From: Pseudomonas lactis
GTDB taxonomy: Bacteria; Pseudomonadota; Gammaproteobacteria; Pseudomonadales; Pseudomonadaceae
Direction: 5' to 3'
DNA: 64,000 bases
Assembly (NCBI RefSeq): GCF_001439845.1
Contig: NZ_JYLO01000016.1
Coordinates: 79,041 to 143,040 of the forward strand
The position numbers and the translations under genes were made by a program. Positions 32,685-40,897 of the stretch are shown in pieces (position 1 is the first letter of the stretch; every line of letters begins with the position of its first letter). The notes under the pieces were generated by a model. The model was given only the letters and a program-made list of their open reading frames with translations. It was not told where the DNA came from and ran no database searches.

Positions 32685-35516
32685 TTAAACAGTGAAAGCA
32701 TCTTGCAGCAGTTTTTCCTGCTGCTCGGCGTGCATCGACGCATAACCACAGGCAGGTGCAGCAGAAGCATCACGACCGGCGTACTCAAGGACCAGGGCCT
32801 TGTTGTGGTTGCCGATGCTGCGACGCAGATGATGCTGGCTGCTGTACCAGGCGCCCTGGTTCATCGGTTCTTCCTGACACCACACCACGTTCGTGAGGTT
32901 GGTGTAAGGCGCGATGATCTCCATGAGGTCATCTTCCGGGAACGGATAAAGCTGCTCGATACGCACGATGGCGATGTCTTCGCGGCCTTCGGCACGGCGT
33001 TTTTCCAGCAGATCGTAGTAGACCTTGCCGCTGCACAGGATCAGGCGAGTGACCTTGGCGGCGTCCAGCGTGTCGATCTCTGGAATCACGGTCTGGAACG
33101 AACCTTGGGCCAGATCTTCCAGGGTCGAAACGGCCAGTTTGTGACGCAACAGCGACTTCGGCGTGAGCACCACCAGCGGCTTGCGCAGCGGACGGATCAC
33201 CTGGCGGCGCAGCAAGTGGTAGATCTGGGCCGGGGTCGTCGGCACGCACACCTGAATGTTGTGCTCGGCGCACAGTTGCAGGTAACGCTCCAGACGGGCC
33301 GAGGAGTGCTCCGGGCCCTGGCCTTCATAACCGTGTGGCAGCAGCATGGTCAGACCGCACAGACGGCCCCACTTGTGCTCGCCGCTGGTGATGAACTGGT
33401 CGATCACCACTTGGGCACCGTTGGCGAAGTCGCCGAACTGGGCTTCCCAGATCACCAGCGCATTAGGCGTGGTGGTCGAGTAACCGTATTCGAACGCCAG
33501 TACGGCTTCTTCGGACAGGAACGAATCGTACAGGTCGAAACGTGGCTGGCCTTCGTACAGGTTCTGCAACGGGATGTAGGTGCCCGCGTCTTTCTGGTTG
33601 TGCAATACAGCATGACGGTGCGAGAACGTACCGCGGCCGATGTCCTGGCCGGTCATGCGGATCGGGTGACCTTCAAACGCCAGGGTCGCGTACGCCATGG
33701 TTTCGGCGTAACCCCAGTTGATCGGCAGGCCGCCGGCTTGCATCTTCTGACGGTCTTCGTAGATCTTCGCAACCTGGCGCTGTACGACGAAGCCTTCGGG
33801 AATTTCCAGCAGCTTGGCGGACAGTTCCTGCAACGTCTTCAAATCGAACGAGGTATCGTGACGTGCAGTCCAGGTGTGACCCAGGTAGGGGCGCCAGTCA
33901 ACGAACAGCTCTTTGTTCGGTTCCTTGACCAGGCTTTTCACTACATGCAGGCCGTTGTCCAGCGCGTTGCGGTATTCGTCGACTTTCGCCTGAACACGCG
34001 CTTCGTCAACCACGCCGGCCTTGGTCAGGCTTTCGGCGTACAGCTCACGGGTGGTGCGCTGCTTGGTGATCTGCTGGTACATCAACGGCTGGGTGCCGCT
34101 TGGCTCGTCCGCTTCGTTGTGACCGCGACGGCGGTAGCAAACCAGGTCGATGACCACGTCGCGCTTGAACTGCATGCGGTAGTCGACAGCCAGTTGGGTC
34201 ACGAACAGCACGGCTTCCGGATCATCGCCATTCACATGGAGGATCGGCGCCTGGATCATCTTGGCAACGTCGGTGGCGTACTCGGTGGAGCGCGCATCCA
34301 ACGGGTTGCTGATGGTGAAACCCACCTGGTTGTTGATGACGATGTGAACGGTACCGCCGGTCTTGAAGCCGCGGGTCTGCGACATCTGGAACGTTTCCAG
34401 GACCACGCCTTGACCGGCGAATGCCGCGTCACCGTGGATGGAAATCGGCAGCACTTTCTCACCGGTGGCGTCATTACGACGATCCTGGCGAGCACGTACC
34501 GAACCCTCGACCACTGGCGAAACGATTTCCAGGTGGGAGGGGTTGAAGGCCATGGCCAGGTGAACTTCACCGCCGGTGGTCATCACGTTGGACGAGAAGC
34601 CCTGGTGGTATTTAACGTCACCGGAACCCAGCTCGACCTTCTTCTTGCCTTCGAACTCGTCGAACAGCTCACGCGGGTTCTTGCCGAAGGTGTTGACCAA
34701 CACGTTCAGGCGACCACGGTGAGCCATGCCGATCACGATTTCCTTGGTGCCATAGGAACCGGAACGCTGGATCAGCTCGTCGAGCATCGGAATCAGGCTT
34801 TCGCCGCCTTCCAGGCCGAAACGCTTGGTGCCTGGGTATTTGGTGCCCAGGTATTTCTCGAGGCCTTCGGCCGCGGTCACGCGCTCCAGCAGGTGGCCGC
34901 GCACATCGGCGGACAATACCGGACGGCCACGCACGCCTTCCAGGCGGTGCTGGAACCAGTGGCGCTGCTCGGAATCGGTGATGTGCGTGAATTCAGCGCC
35001 GATGGTGCGGCAATATGTCTGCTGCAACGCTTCGTGAATTTCGCGTAGGCTCGCTTCCTCTTTGCCGATGAACAGGTCGCCGGCACGGAAGGTCGTATCA
35101 AGATCGGCATTGGTCAAGCCGTAATGATTGATCGACAGGTCTGCAGGTGCAGGACGCTGCCACAGCCCCAGCGGGTCAAGCTGGGCTGCCTGGTGGCCAC
35201 GCATACGGTAGGCCTGGATCAGTCGCAGTACTTCAACTTGCTTCTTCTCATGCTCACTGCTCACGCTGCCGGCGGAAACCGGTTGGGCGCGGCGCTGGTT
35301 CTTTGCCAGCAGCACGAACTGATCGCGAATTGTTGCGTGCGATACATCGGTGGCAGCGTTGCCGTCTGAAGACAACGTCTGAAATTTGGTGCGCCATTCT
35401 TCTGGCACAGCGTTAGGGTCGTGCAGGTAGAGCTCATAAAGCTCTTCCACATAGGCAGCGTTACCACCTGAAAGATAGCCGCTGTTCCACATGCGCTGCA
35501 TCACGCTTTCTTGCAT
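32685..35516 (-). CDS. sucA: 2-oxoglutarate dehydrogenase E1 component
   Basis: A 943-residue thiamine-diphosphate enzyme that decarboxylates 2-oxoglutarate and transfers the succinyl group to the SucB lipoyl arm. The N-terminal SGGNAAYVEELYELYLHDPN is the E2-binding segment. IGMAHRGRLNVLVNTFGKNP and GDAAFAGQGVVLETFQMSQ lie in the ThDP domain, with the Mg2+/ThDP GD...NN pattern completed by HIVINNQVGFT. MLLPHGYEGQGPEHSSARLER is in the transketolase-like C-terminal half. The ATG at 35516 has GAGGG ten bases upstream and a 261-base leader. It is the first gene of sucAB-lpd-sucCD. Confidence 0.98.
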   Translation of the reverse strand: MQESVMQRMWNSGYLSGGNAAYVEELYELYLHDPNAVPEEWRTKFQTLSSDGNAATDVSHATIRDQFVLLAKNQRRAQPVSAGSVSSEHEKKQVEVLRLIQAYRMRGHQAAQLDPLGLWQRPAPADLSINHYGLTNADLDTTFRAGDLFIGKEEASLREIHEALQQTYCRTIGAEFTHITDSEQRHWFQHRLEGVRGRPVLSADVRGHLLERVTAAEGLEKYLGTKYPGTKRFGLEGGESLIPMLDELIQRSGSYGTKEIVIGMAHRGRLNVLVNTFGKNPRELFDEFEGKKKVELGSGDVKYHQGFSSNVMTTGGEVHLAMAFNPSHLEIVSPVVEGSVRARQDRRNDATGEKVLPISIHGDAAFAGQGVVLETFQMSQTRGFKTGGTVHIVINNQVGFTISNPLDARSTEYATDVAKMIQAPILHVNGDDPEAVLFVTQLAVDYRMQFKRDVVIDLVCYRRRGHNEADEPSGTQPLMYQQITKQRTTRELYAESLTKAGVVDEARVQAKVDEYRNALDNGLHVVKSLVKEPNKELFVDWRPYLGHTWTARHDTSFDLKTLQELSAKLLEIPEGFVVQRQVAKIYEDRQKMQAGGLPINWGYAETMAYATLAFEGHPIRMTGQDIGRGTFSHRHAVLHNQKDAGTYIPLQNLYEGQPRFDLYDSFLSEEAVLAFEYGYSTTTPNALVIWEAQFGDFANGAQVVIDQFITSGEHKWGRLCGLTMLLPHGYEGQGPEHSSARLERYLQLCAEHNIQVCVPTTPAQIYHLLRRQVIRPLRKPLVVLTPKSLLRHKLAVSTLEDLAQGSFQTVIPEIDTLDAAKVTRLILCSGKVYYDLLEKRRAEGREDIAIVRIEQLYPFPEDDLMEIIAPYTNLTNVVWCQEEPMNQGAWYSSQHHLRRSIGNHNKALVLEYAGRDASAAPACGYASMHAEQQEKLLQDAFTV

Positions 35517-35640
35517 GCTTGGTCACCCTCGATTTGGGGACACCACCGGCGAAAACACCGAGTTTGCTTGCAAAAGGCCAAGTGCAGCGACCAAAACAAG
35601 CCACTTAGGATCACGCTGATAGTTCGGGTACCAACCCGAA
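35517..35640 (-). promoter_or_regulatory. sucA leader with hairpins (candidate sucA-II RNA motif)
   Basis: The sense strand of the sdhB-sucA gap holds a clean hairpin at 35623-35640 (TTCGGGT-TGGT-ACCCGAA). An imperfect stem at 35521-35544 overlaps the Shine-Dalgarno GAGGG. A sucA-II RNA motif has been described before sucA in Pseudomonadales, and the place fits. I have not compared it to the consensus. The rest of the gap to 35777 shows nothing I can name. Confidence 0.42.
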
Positions 35641-35777
35641 TGCCCCTGCTTGTCTCATTTCTTCAAAATAAGAGCCGCGGCTTTGTAAGTCGCTGCTCAA
35701 GTTAAAACTACGGCGCCGGTTGAAGCCTGCGCCGCAGCATTTACGGGCACAACGGTCCTGCTTTACTACAACGTCAG

Positions 35778-36482
35778 TTACACGCCGCTGTGCAGCAGCA
35801 TGTTACGGATGTGACCAATGGCCTTAGTCGGGTTCAGGCCTTTAGGACATACGTTGACGCAGTTCATGATCCCGCGGCAGCGGAATACGCTGAACGGGTC
35901 ATCCAGCGAAGCCAGACGCTCGGACGTCTTGGTATCACGGCTGTCTGCCAGGAAGCGGTAGGCTTGCAGCAGGGCAGCTGGACCCAGGAACTTGTCCGGG
36001 TTCCACCAGAAGGACGGGCAGGATGTCGAGCAGCAAGCGCACAGGATGCACTCGTACAGGCCATCGAGCTTTTCACGTTCTTCCGGGGACTGCAGACGCT
36101 CGATGGCCGGAGCCGGCGTGTCGTTCTGCAGGAACGGCTTAACTTTCTCGTATTGCTTGTAGAAGATGCTCATATCGACGACCAGGTCACGGATAACCGG
36201 CAAACCTGGCAGTGGACGAACGATCAGCTTGTTGCCTTTGACCACGGCGGACAGCGGCGTGATGCACGCCAGGCCGTTTTTGCCGTTGATGTTCATGCCG
36301 TCGGAACCGCACACACCTTCACGGCAAGAGCGACGATAGGAGAAACCCTCGTCCTGCTCTTTGATCAGTGCCAGTACATCCAGCACCATCAGGTCTTTAC
36401 CACCGGTATCGACCTGGAACTCCTGCATGAACGGCGCAGCGTCCTGATCAGGGTTGTAGCGATAAACACTGACTTTCAACAT
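35778..36482 (-). CDS. sdhB: Succinate dehydrogenase iron-sulfur subunit
   Basis: A 234-residue subunit that carries electrons from SdhA flavin to quinone through three clusters. The [2Fe-2S] ligands are in SCREGVCGSDGMNINGKNGL and the next Cys. The [4Fe-4S] ligands are in CILCACCSTSCP, and the [3Fe-4S] ligands in CRGIMNCVNVCPKGLNP. The start MLKVSVYRYNPDQDAAPFM at 36482 is the family N-terminus; an ATG nine bases earlier is possible. It lies 11 bases after sdhA and is the last gene of sdhCDAB, followed by a 261-base gap to sucA. Confidence 0.97.
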   Translation of the reverse strand: MLKVSVYRYNPDQDAAPFMQEFQVDTGGKDLMVLDVLALIKEQDEGFSYRRSCREGVCGSDGMNINGKNGLACITPLSAVVKGNKLIVRPLPGLPVIRDLVVDMSIFYKQYEKVKPFLQNDTPAPAIERLQSPEEREKLDGLYECILCACCSTSCPSFWWNPDKFLGPAALLQAYRFLADSRDTKTSERLASLDDPFSVFRCRGIMNCVNVCPKGLNPTKAIGHIRNMLLHSGV

Positions 36483-36493
36483 GGCAGCCACCC

Positions 36494-38266
36494 TTAGTAA
36501 GTCCGAATCTTCGGTTCAAACGTCGGCACCGTCTTCGGCGAGAAGTTCACGGCACGCTTGGTTACGCGCTTGTCACCCGGGAAGTACAGGGTGTGGCACA
36601 ACCAGTTTTCGTCGTCGCGATCTTCAAAGTCTTCACGAGCGTGAGCACCACGGGACTCTTTACGAACCTCGGCGGCGATCGCCGTCGCTTCAGCCACTTC
36701 CAGCAGGTTTTGCAGCTCAAGGGCTTCGATACGAGCGGTGTTGAACGCCTGGCTCTTATCGTTGATCTTGACGTTGGCGATGCGCTTGCGCAGGTCAGCC
36801 AGTTGGGCAATACCCTTCTGCATGTATTCGCCGGTACGGAACACACCGAAGTAGTTCTGCATGCAGTTTTGCAGCTCGCGACGCAGGGTCGCTACGTCTT
36901 CGCCATCTGTGCGCTCGTTCAGAGCGTTCAGGCGCGCCAGGGCGGCTTCAATGTTGGCGTCGGTGGCGTCATCGTATTCGATGCCGTCGGTCAGCGCCTT
37001 CTCCAGGTGCAGGCCGGCCGCGCGACCGAATACCACCAGGTCAAGCAGCGAGTTACCGCCCAGGCGGTTGGCACCGTGAACCGATACGCAAGCCACTTCA
37101 CCTACTGCGAACAGACCATGGATGATCTCGTCCTGGCCGTCGGCGTTCTGGGTGATTGCCTGGCCATGAATGTTGGTCGGCACGCCGCCCATCATATAGT
37201 GGCAAGTTGGAACCACCGGAACCGGAGCAACTACCGGGTCAACGTGGGCGAAGGTCTTGGACAGCTCGCAGATACCAGGCAGGCGGCTGTGCAGCACTTC
37301 TTCACCCAGGTGATCGAGCTTGAGCAGTACGTGGTCGCCATTCGGGCCACAGCCGTTACCGGCGATGATCTCTTTAACCATCGAACGAGCCACAACGTCA
37401 CGGCCAGCCAAGTCTTTGGCGTTCGGAGCATAACGCTCCATGAAACGCTCGCCGTGCTTGTTGATCAGGTAACCACCTTCACCACGGCAACCTTCGGTCA
37501 CCAGTACACCGGCGCCGGCGATGCCGGTCGGGTGGAACTGCCACATTTCGATGTCTTGTACCGGTACGCCAGCACGCAGGGCCATGCCGACGCCGTCACC
37601 GGTGTTGATCAGGGCGTTGGTGGTAGAAGCGTAGATACGACCTGCACCACCGGTCGCCAGCACAGTAGCCTTGGCGCGGATGTAAGTGGTTTCACCGGTT
37701 TCGATGCAGATGGCGATCACGCCGACGAACTCGCCCTTGCCGTTCTTCACCAGGTCAACCGCGTAGTACTCGTTCAGGAACGTGGTACCGGCTTTCAGGT
37801 TGCCTTGGTAAAGGGTATGCAGCAGCGCATGACCAGTACGGTCGGACGCAGCGCAAGTACGGGCAGCCTGCCCGCCTTTACCGTAATCCTTGGACTGGCC
37901 ACCGAATGGACGCTGGTAGATACGGCCTTGCTCGGTACGGGAGAACGGCAGACCCATGTGGTCCAGCTCGAACACCGCGGCCGGGCCTTCCTGACACATG
38001 TATTCGATAGCGTCCTGGTCACCGATATAGTCGGAACCCTTGACGGTATCGTACATGTGCCAGCGCCAGTCATCGTTCGGGTCGGCGGAGGCGATGGCGC
38101 AGGTGATGCCACCCTGGGCCGATACGGTGTGGGAGCGCGTCGGGAACACTTTGGTGATCACGGCAGTCTTGTGACCGCCCTGGGCCAGCTGCAGCGCAGC
38201 GCGCATGCCAGCACCGCCGCCACCAATAATGATGGCGTCGAATGAAATAGTTGGAATGTTAGCCAT
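36494..38266 (-). CDS. sdhA: Succinate dehydrogenase flavoprotein subunit
   Basis: A 590-residue catalytic subunit that oxidises succinate to fumarate on the cytoplasmic face of the inner membrane. FAD-binding IIIGGGGAGMRAALQLAQGG is near the N-terminus. The covalent FAD His is in FPTRSHTVSAQGG. HPTGIAGAGVLVTEGCRGEG and GEVACVSVHGANRLGGNSLL are the substrate and FAD segments. The C-terminus ends in the KRAVNFSPKTVPTFEPKIRTY type tail seen in proteobacterial SdhA. Only three bases separate it from sdhD and 11 from sdhB. Confidence 0.98.
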   Translation of the reverse strand: MANIPTISFDAIIIGGGGAGMRAALQLAQGGHKTAVITKVFPTRSHTVSAQGGITCAIASADPNDDWRWHMYDTVKGSDYIGDQDAIEYMCQEGPAAVFELDHMGLPFSRTEQGRIYQRPFGGQSKDYGKGGQAARTCAASDRTGHALLHTLYQGNLKAGTTFLNEYYAVDLVKNGKGEFVGVIAICIETGETTYIRAKATVLATGGAGRIYASTTNALINTGDGVGMALRAGVPVQDIEMWQFHPTGIAGAGVLVTEGCRGEGGYLINKHGERFMERYAPNAKDLAGRDVVARSMVKEIIAGNGCGPNGDHVLLKLDHLGEEVLHSRLPGICELSKTFAHVDPVVAPVPVVPTCHYMMGGVPTNIHGQAITQNADGQDEIIHGLFAVGEVACVSVHGANRLGGNSLLDLVVFGRAAGLHLEKALTDGIEYDDATDANIEAALARLNALNERTDGEDVATLRRELQNCMQNYFGVFRTGEYMQKGIAQLADLRKRIANVKINDKSQAFNTARIEALELQNLLEVAEATAIAAEVRKESRGAHAREDFEDRDDENWLCHTLYFPGDKRVTKRAVNFSPKTVPTFEPKIRTY

Positions 38267-38269
38267 GAA

Positions 38270-38638
38270 TCAGATACCCCAAAGAATCTGCACACCCCAG
38301 ACGAAGTAAGCGAACATCGCGACGCCGCATACTGCCTGGAAGAGGAAACGTACTGCAGTCGCGGACTTGCCCAGCGCCATCGGCGTCAGGTAGTCAGTCG
38401 CGATGGTCCACATGCCAACCCAGGCGTGAGCGCCCAGGGCTACAAGGGCCAGCAGACTGAAGATTCGCATCGCATTGTGGGAAAACAGGCCGTGCCATTG
38501 CTCATAGCCGATGCCCGGGTTTGCGACGAGGTATCCGATCAGGAAAATGAAATAAGCCGCGAGAACGACCGCAGACACACGCTGTGCCATCCAGTCATAG
38601 AGGCCCGAACGCGACAGATTCGTTACGCTGGTTACCAT
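38270..38638 (-). CDS. sdhD: Succinate dehydrogenase membrane anchor SdhD
   Basis: A 122-residue anchor with three transmembrane helices (about residues 20-40, 55-75 and 95-118) that binds quinone and heme b with SdhC. MVTSVTNLSRSGLYDWMAQR is the family start, and ALGAHAWVGMWTI holds the likely heme-ligand His. The start at 38638 overlaps the end of sdhC by seven bases, the usual coupled arrangement; an ATG six bases earlier is also possible. SdhA follows three bases downstream. Confidence 0.94.
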   Translation of the reverse strand: MVTSVTNLSRSGLYDWMAQRVSAVVLAAYFIFLIGYLVANPGIGYEQWHGLFSHNAMRIFSLLALVALGAHAWVGMWTIATDYLTPMALGKSATAVRFLFQAVCGVAMFAYFVWGVQILWGI

Positions 38639-39006
38639 ATCCAAACTCCTGCCAGAACGATCAGCACCACGGAAATGGCGATGATGATTTTCGAGCCCAG
38701 GCGGCCGCCTTCCAGCGTCTCACCGATGCCCATGTCCATGATCAAGTGGCGCACACCGGCTACCAGGTGATACAGAAGAGAGGACAGGAGGCCCCATGCT
38801 ACGAACTTGGCCAGCGGGCTGGTCAAGCATGCCTTCACCTCGGCGTATCCTTCCTCGGAACCCAGGGATTTGCTCAATGCATAAAGCATGATGCCCAAGC
38901 CCAGGAACAGGATGATGCCGGAAACACGGTGCAGGAACGACGTAACGCCGGTGATGGGGAGTTTGATGGTCCTTAGGTCTAGGTTTACAGGTCGTTGGCT
39001 ATTCAC
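38632..39006 (-). CDS. sdhC: Succinate dehydrogenase cytochrome b556 subunit SdhC
   Basis: A 124-residue membrane subunit with three transmembrane helices. It begins MNSQRPVNLDLRTIKLPITG, the standard start in pseudomonads. SFLHRVSGIILF is the quinone-site helix and HLVAGVRHLIMDMG contains the heme b ligand His. It heads the sdhCDAB operon. A consensus-like promoter is visible 137-165 bases upstream on the minus strand, giving a transcript leader of about 130 bases. Confidence 0.96.
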   Translation of the reverse strand: MNSQRPVNLDLRTIKLPITGVTSFLHRVSGIILFLGLGIMLYALSKSLGSEEGYAEVKACLTSPLAKFVAWGLLSSLLYHLVAGVRHLIMDMGIGETLEGGRLGSKIIIAISVVLIVLAGVWIW

Positions 39007-39142
39007 GGCTTTTTTTCACACTGAAGAGCCCCTAACAATCAGGGCAAAGTTGTTGGGGAGTGCGACTGGTCAGGTAAGCACCACCCAGGGAGTGCGACCC
39101 CCAATGAAAGCAAGCCCAAAAGCCCTTGGCGGTCGGTGGCCG

Positions 39143-39171
39143 AGTATAGACAGTTAGGTTACTAATGACAA
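39143..39171 (-). promoter_or_regulatory. Sigma-70 promoter of sdhC
   Basis: On the minus strand TTGTCA and TATACT are 17 bases apart, an almost consensus sigma-70 promoter that points to sdhC. Confidence 0.78.
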
Positions 39172-39285
39172 CGCGCACACCTCACCCTAATAGCTGATTG
39201 CGCTGGCGGGATAAAAGGCGTAAATGGCAGGCAATTTCGACGAAAAAGTACGGTTAAAGCCTTCTGGCGCAAGACTTTAGGCAAA

Positions 39286-39313
39286 TTGACATCTGGATTT
39301 ATATCAATATAGT
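39286..39313 (+). promoter_or_regulatory. Sigma-70 promoter of gltA
   Basis: TTGACA and TATAGT are 16 bases apart. The ATG of gltA lies 58 bases after the -10 box, with TAGGAGG as Shine-Dalgarno. Confidence 0.78.
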
Positions 39314-39371
39314 GGTGCGGGCCCTGCGTGGGGGGTCTGTCTGATGATTTGAAGCATAAATAGGAGGCCAC

Positions 39372-40661
39372 ATGGCTGACAAAAAAGCGCAGTTGATCAT
39401 CGAGGGCGCAGCCCCCGTCGAGCTGCCCATTTTAACCGGCACCGTTGGTCCCGATGTTATCGACGTACGGGGCCTGACGGCCACGGGCCGTTTTACTTTC
39501 GACCCAGGCTTCATGTCGACCGCTTCCTGCGAGTCGAAGATCACCTATATCGATGGTGATAATGGCATTCTGCTTCATCGCGGCTACCCGATCGAGCAAC
39601 TGGCTGAAAAGTCGGACTACCTGGAAACCTGCTACCTGCTGCTAAATGGCGAATTGCCAACAGCCGAGCAGAAAGCCCAGTTCGTCAGCACCGTGAAGAA
39701 CCACACCATGGTTCACGAGCAGTTGAAGACCTTCTTCAACGGCTTCCGTCGCGACGCCCACCCGATGGCCGTCATGTGCGGTGTAGTAGGCGCCCTGTCG
39801 GCCTTCTATCACGACTCCCTGGACATCAATAACCCGCAGCATCGCGAAATTTCCGCGATCCGCCTGGTTGCCAAGATGCCGACCCTGGCCGCAATGGTTT
39901 ACAAGTACTCCATGGGCCAACCCATGATGTACCCGCGCAACGACCTGACGTACGCGGAAAACTTCCTGCACATGATGTTCAACACCCCGTGCGAGATCAA
40001 ACCGATCAGCCCGGTGCTCGCCAAGGCCATGGACCGGATCTTCATCCTCCACGCCGACCACGAGCAGAACGCTTCCACCTCCACCGTGCGCCTGGCGGGC
40101 TCTTCGGGTGCCAACCCGTTCGCCTGTATTGCCGCCGGCATCGCCGCACTGTGGGGCCCTGCCCACGGCGGTGCGAACGAAGCCGTATTGACCATGCTCG
40201 ATGAAATCGGCGATGTGTCCAACATCGACAAATTCATCGCCAAGGCCAAGGACAAGAACGACTCGTTCAAGTTGATGGGCTTCGGTCACCGGGTCTACAA
40301 GAACCGCGACCCGCGCGCCACCGTCATGAAGCAGACCTGCGACGAAGTGCTGAAGGAACTGGGCATCAAGAACGATCCGCAACTCGAACTGGCCATGCGC
40401 CTGGAAGAGATCGCCCTGACCGACCCGTACTTCATCGAACGCTCGCTGTACCCGAACGTCGACTTCTACTCGGGGATCATCCTCAAGGCGATCGGCATTC
40501 CAACCAGCATGTTCACCGTGATCTTCGCCCTGGCGCGGACCGTGGGCTGGATCTCCCACTGGAAAGAAATGCTCTCCAGCCCGTACAAGATTGGCCGCCC
40601 GCGCCAGCTGTACACCGGCTACGAGTCGCGTGACATCACCAAGCTGGAAGATCGCAAGTAA
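39372..40661 (+). CDS. gltA: Citrate synthase (type II)
   Basis: A 429-residue hexameric-type citrate synthase that condenses acetyl-CoA with oxaloacetate, the entry step of the TCA cycle. The catalytic residues lie in GPAHGGANEAVLTMLDEIG and GFGHRVYKNRDPRA, the two active-site His blocks, and in VDFYSGIILKAIGIP, which holds the conserved Asp. The length is as in other gram-negative enzymes. It diverges from the sdhCDAB operon, and both promoters lie in the 365-base gap. A strong terminator follows. The block sets citrate synthase beside the enzymes from 2-oxoglutarate to fumarate. Confidence 0.98.
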   Translation: MADKKAQLIIEGAAPVELPILTGTVGPDVIDVRGLTATGRFTFDPGFMSTASCESKITYIDGDNGILLHRGYPIEQLAEKSDYLETCYLLLNGELPTAEQKAQFVSTVKNHTMVHEQLKTFFNGFRRDAHPMAVMCGVVGALSAFYHDSLDINNPQHREISAIRLVAKMPTLAAMVYKYSMGQPMMYPRNDLTYAENFLHMMFNTPCEIKPISPVLAKAMDRIFILHADHEQNASTSTVRLAGSSGANPFACIAAGIAALWGPAHGGANEAVLTMLDEIGDVSNIDKFIAKAKDKNDSFKLMGFGHRVYKNRDPRATVMKQTCDEVLKELGIKNDPQLELAMRLEEIALTDPYFIERSLYPNVDFYSGIILKAIGIPTSMFTVIFALARTVGWISHWKEMLSSPYKIGRPRQLYTGYESRDITKLEDRK

Positions 40662-40687
40662 GCACTTGATTGTATGTTTGTAATGAG

Positions 40688-40717
40688 AACGGCCTCCCTT
40701 AGTGGAGGCCGTTTTTG
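40688..40717 (+). terminator. Rho-independent terminator after gltA
   Basis: ACGGCCTCC-CTTAGT-GGAGGCCGT is followed by TTTTG. Confidence 0.93.
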
Positions 40718-40740
40718 TTTGTGTGGCCTGATCTAACGCC

Positions 40741-40814
40741 ATCGCAGGCAAGCCAGCTCCCACAGTTGACCGGGTTCACACAGTCAACCTGTGGGAGCCG
40801 GGCTTGCCCGCGAT
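40741..40814. repeat. REP pair
   Basis: The left unit has the usual sequence. The right unit is a variant (GTGGGAGCCGGGCTTGCCCG). It lies between convergent gltA and actP. Confidence 0.88.
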
Positions 40815-40847
40815 GAGGCCAGCCCAGGCAACACAAAAGACCCAGGC

Positions 40848-40880
40848 AAAAAATACCCCAGCCTTACGACCGGGGCATCT
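40848..40880 (-). terminator. Rho-independent terminator after actP
   Basis: On the minus strand ATGCCCCGGTC-GTAA-GGCTGGGGTAT is followed by TTTTTTG. Confidence 0.85.
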
Positions 40881-40897
40881 CTTATACAGCTGACAAC

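Noticed and set aside
32703..35048. A 781-codon plus-strand frame opposite sucA
   Set aside because: A shadow frame of sucA, with no family text and no promoter or ribosome site.
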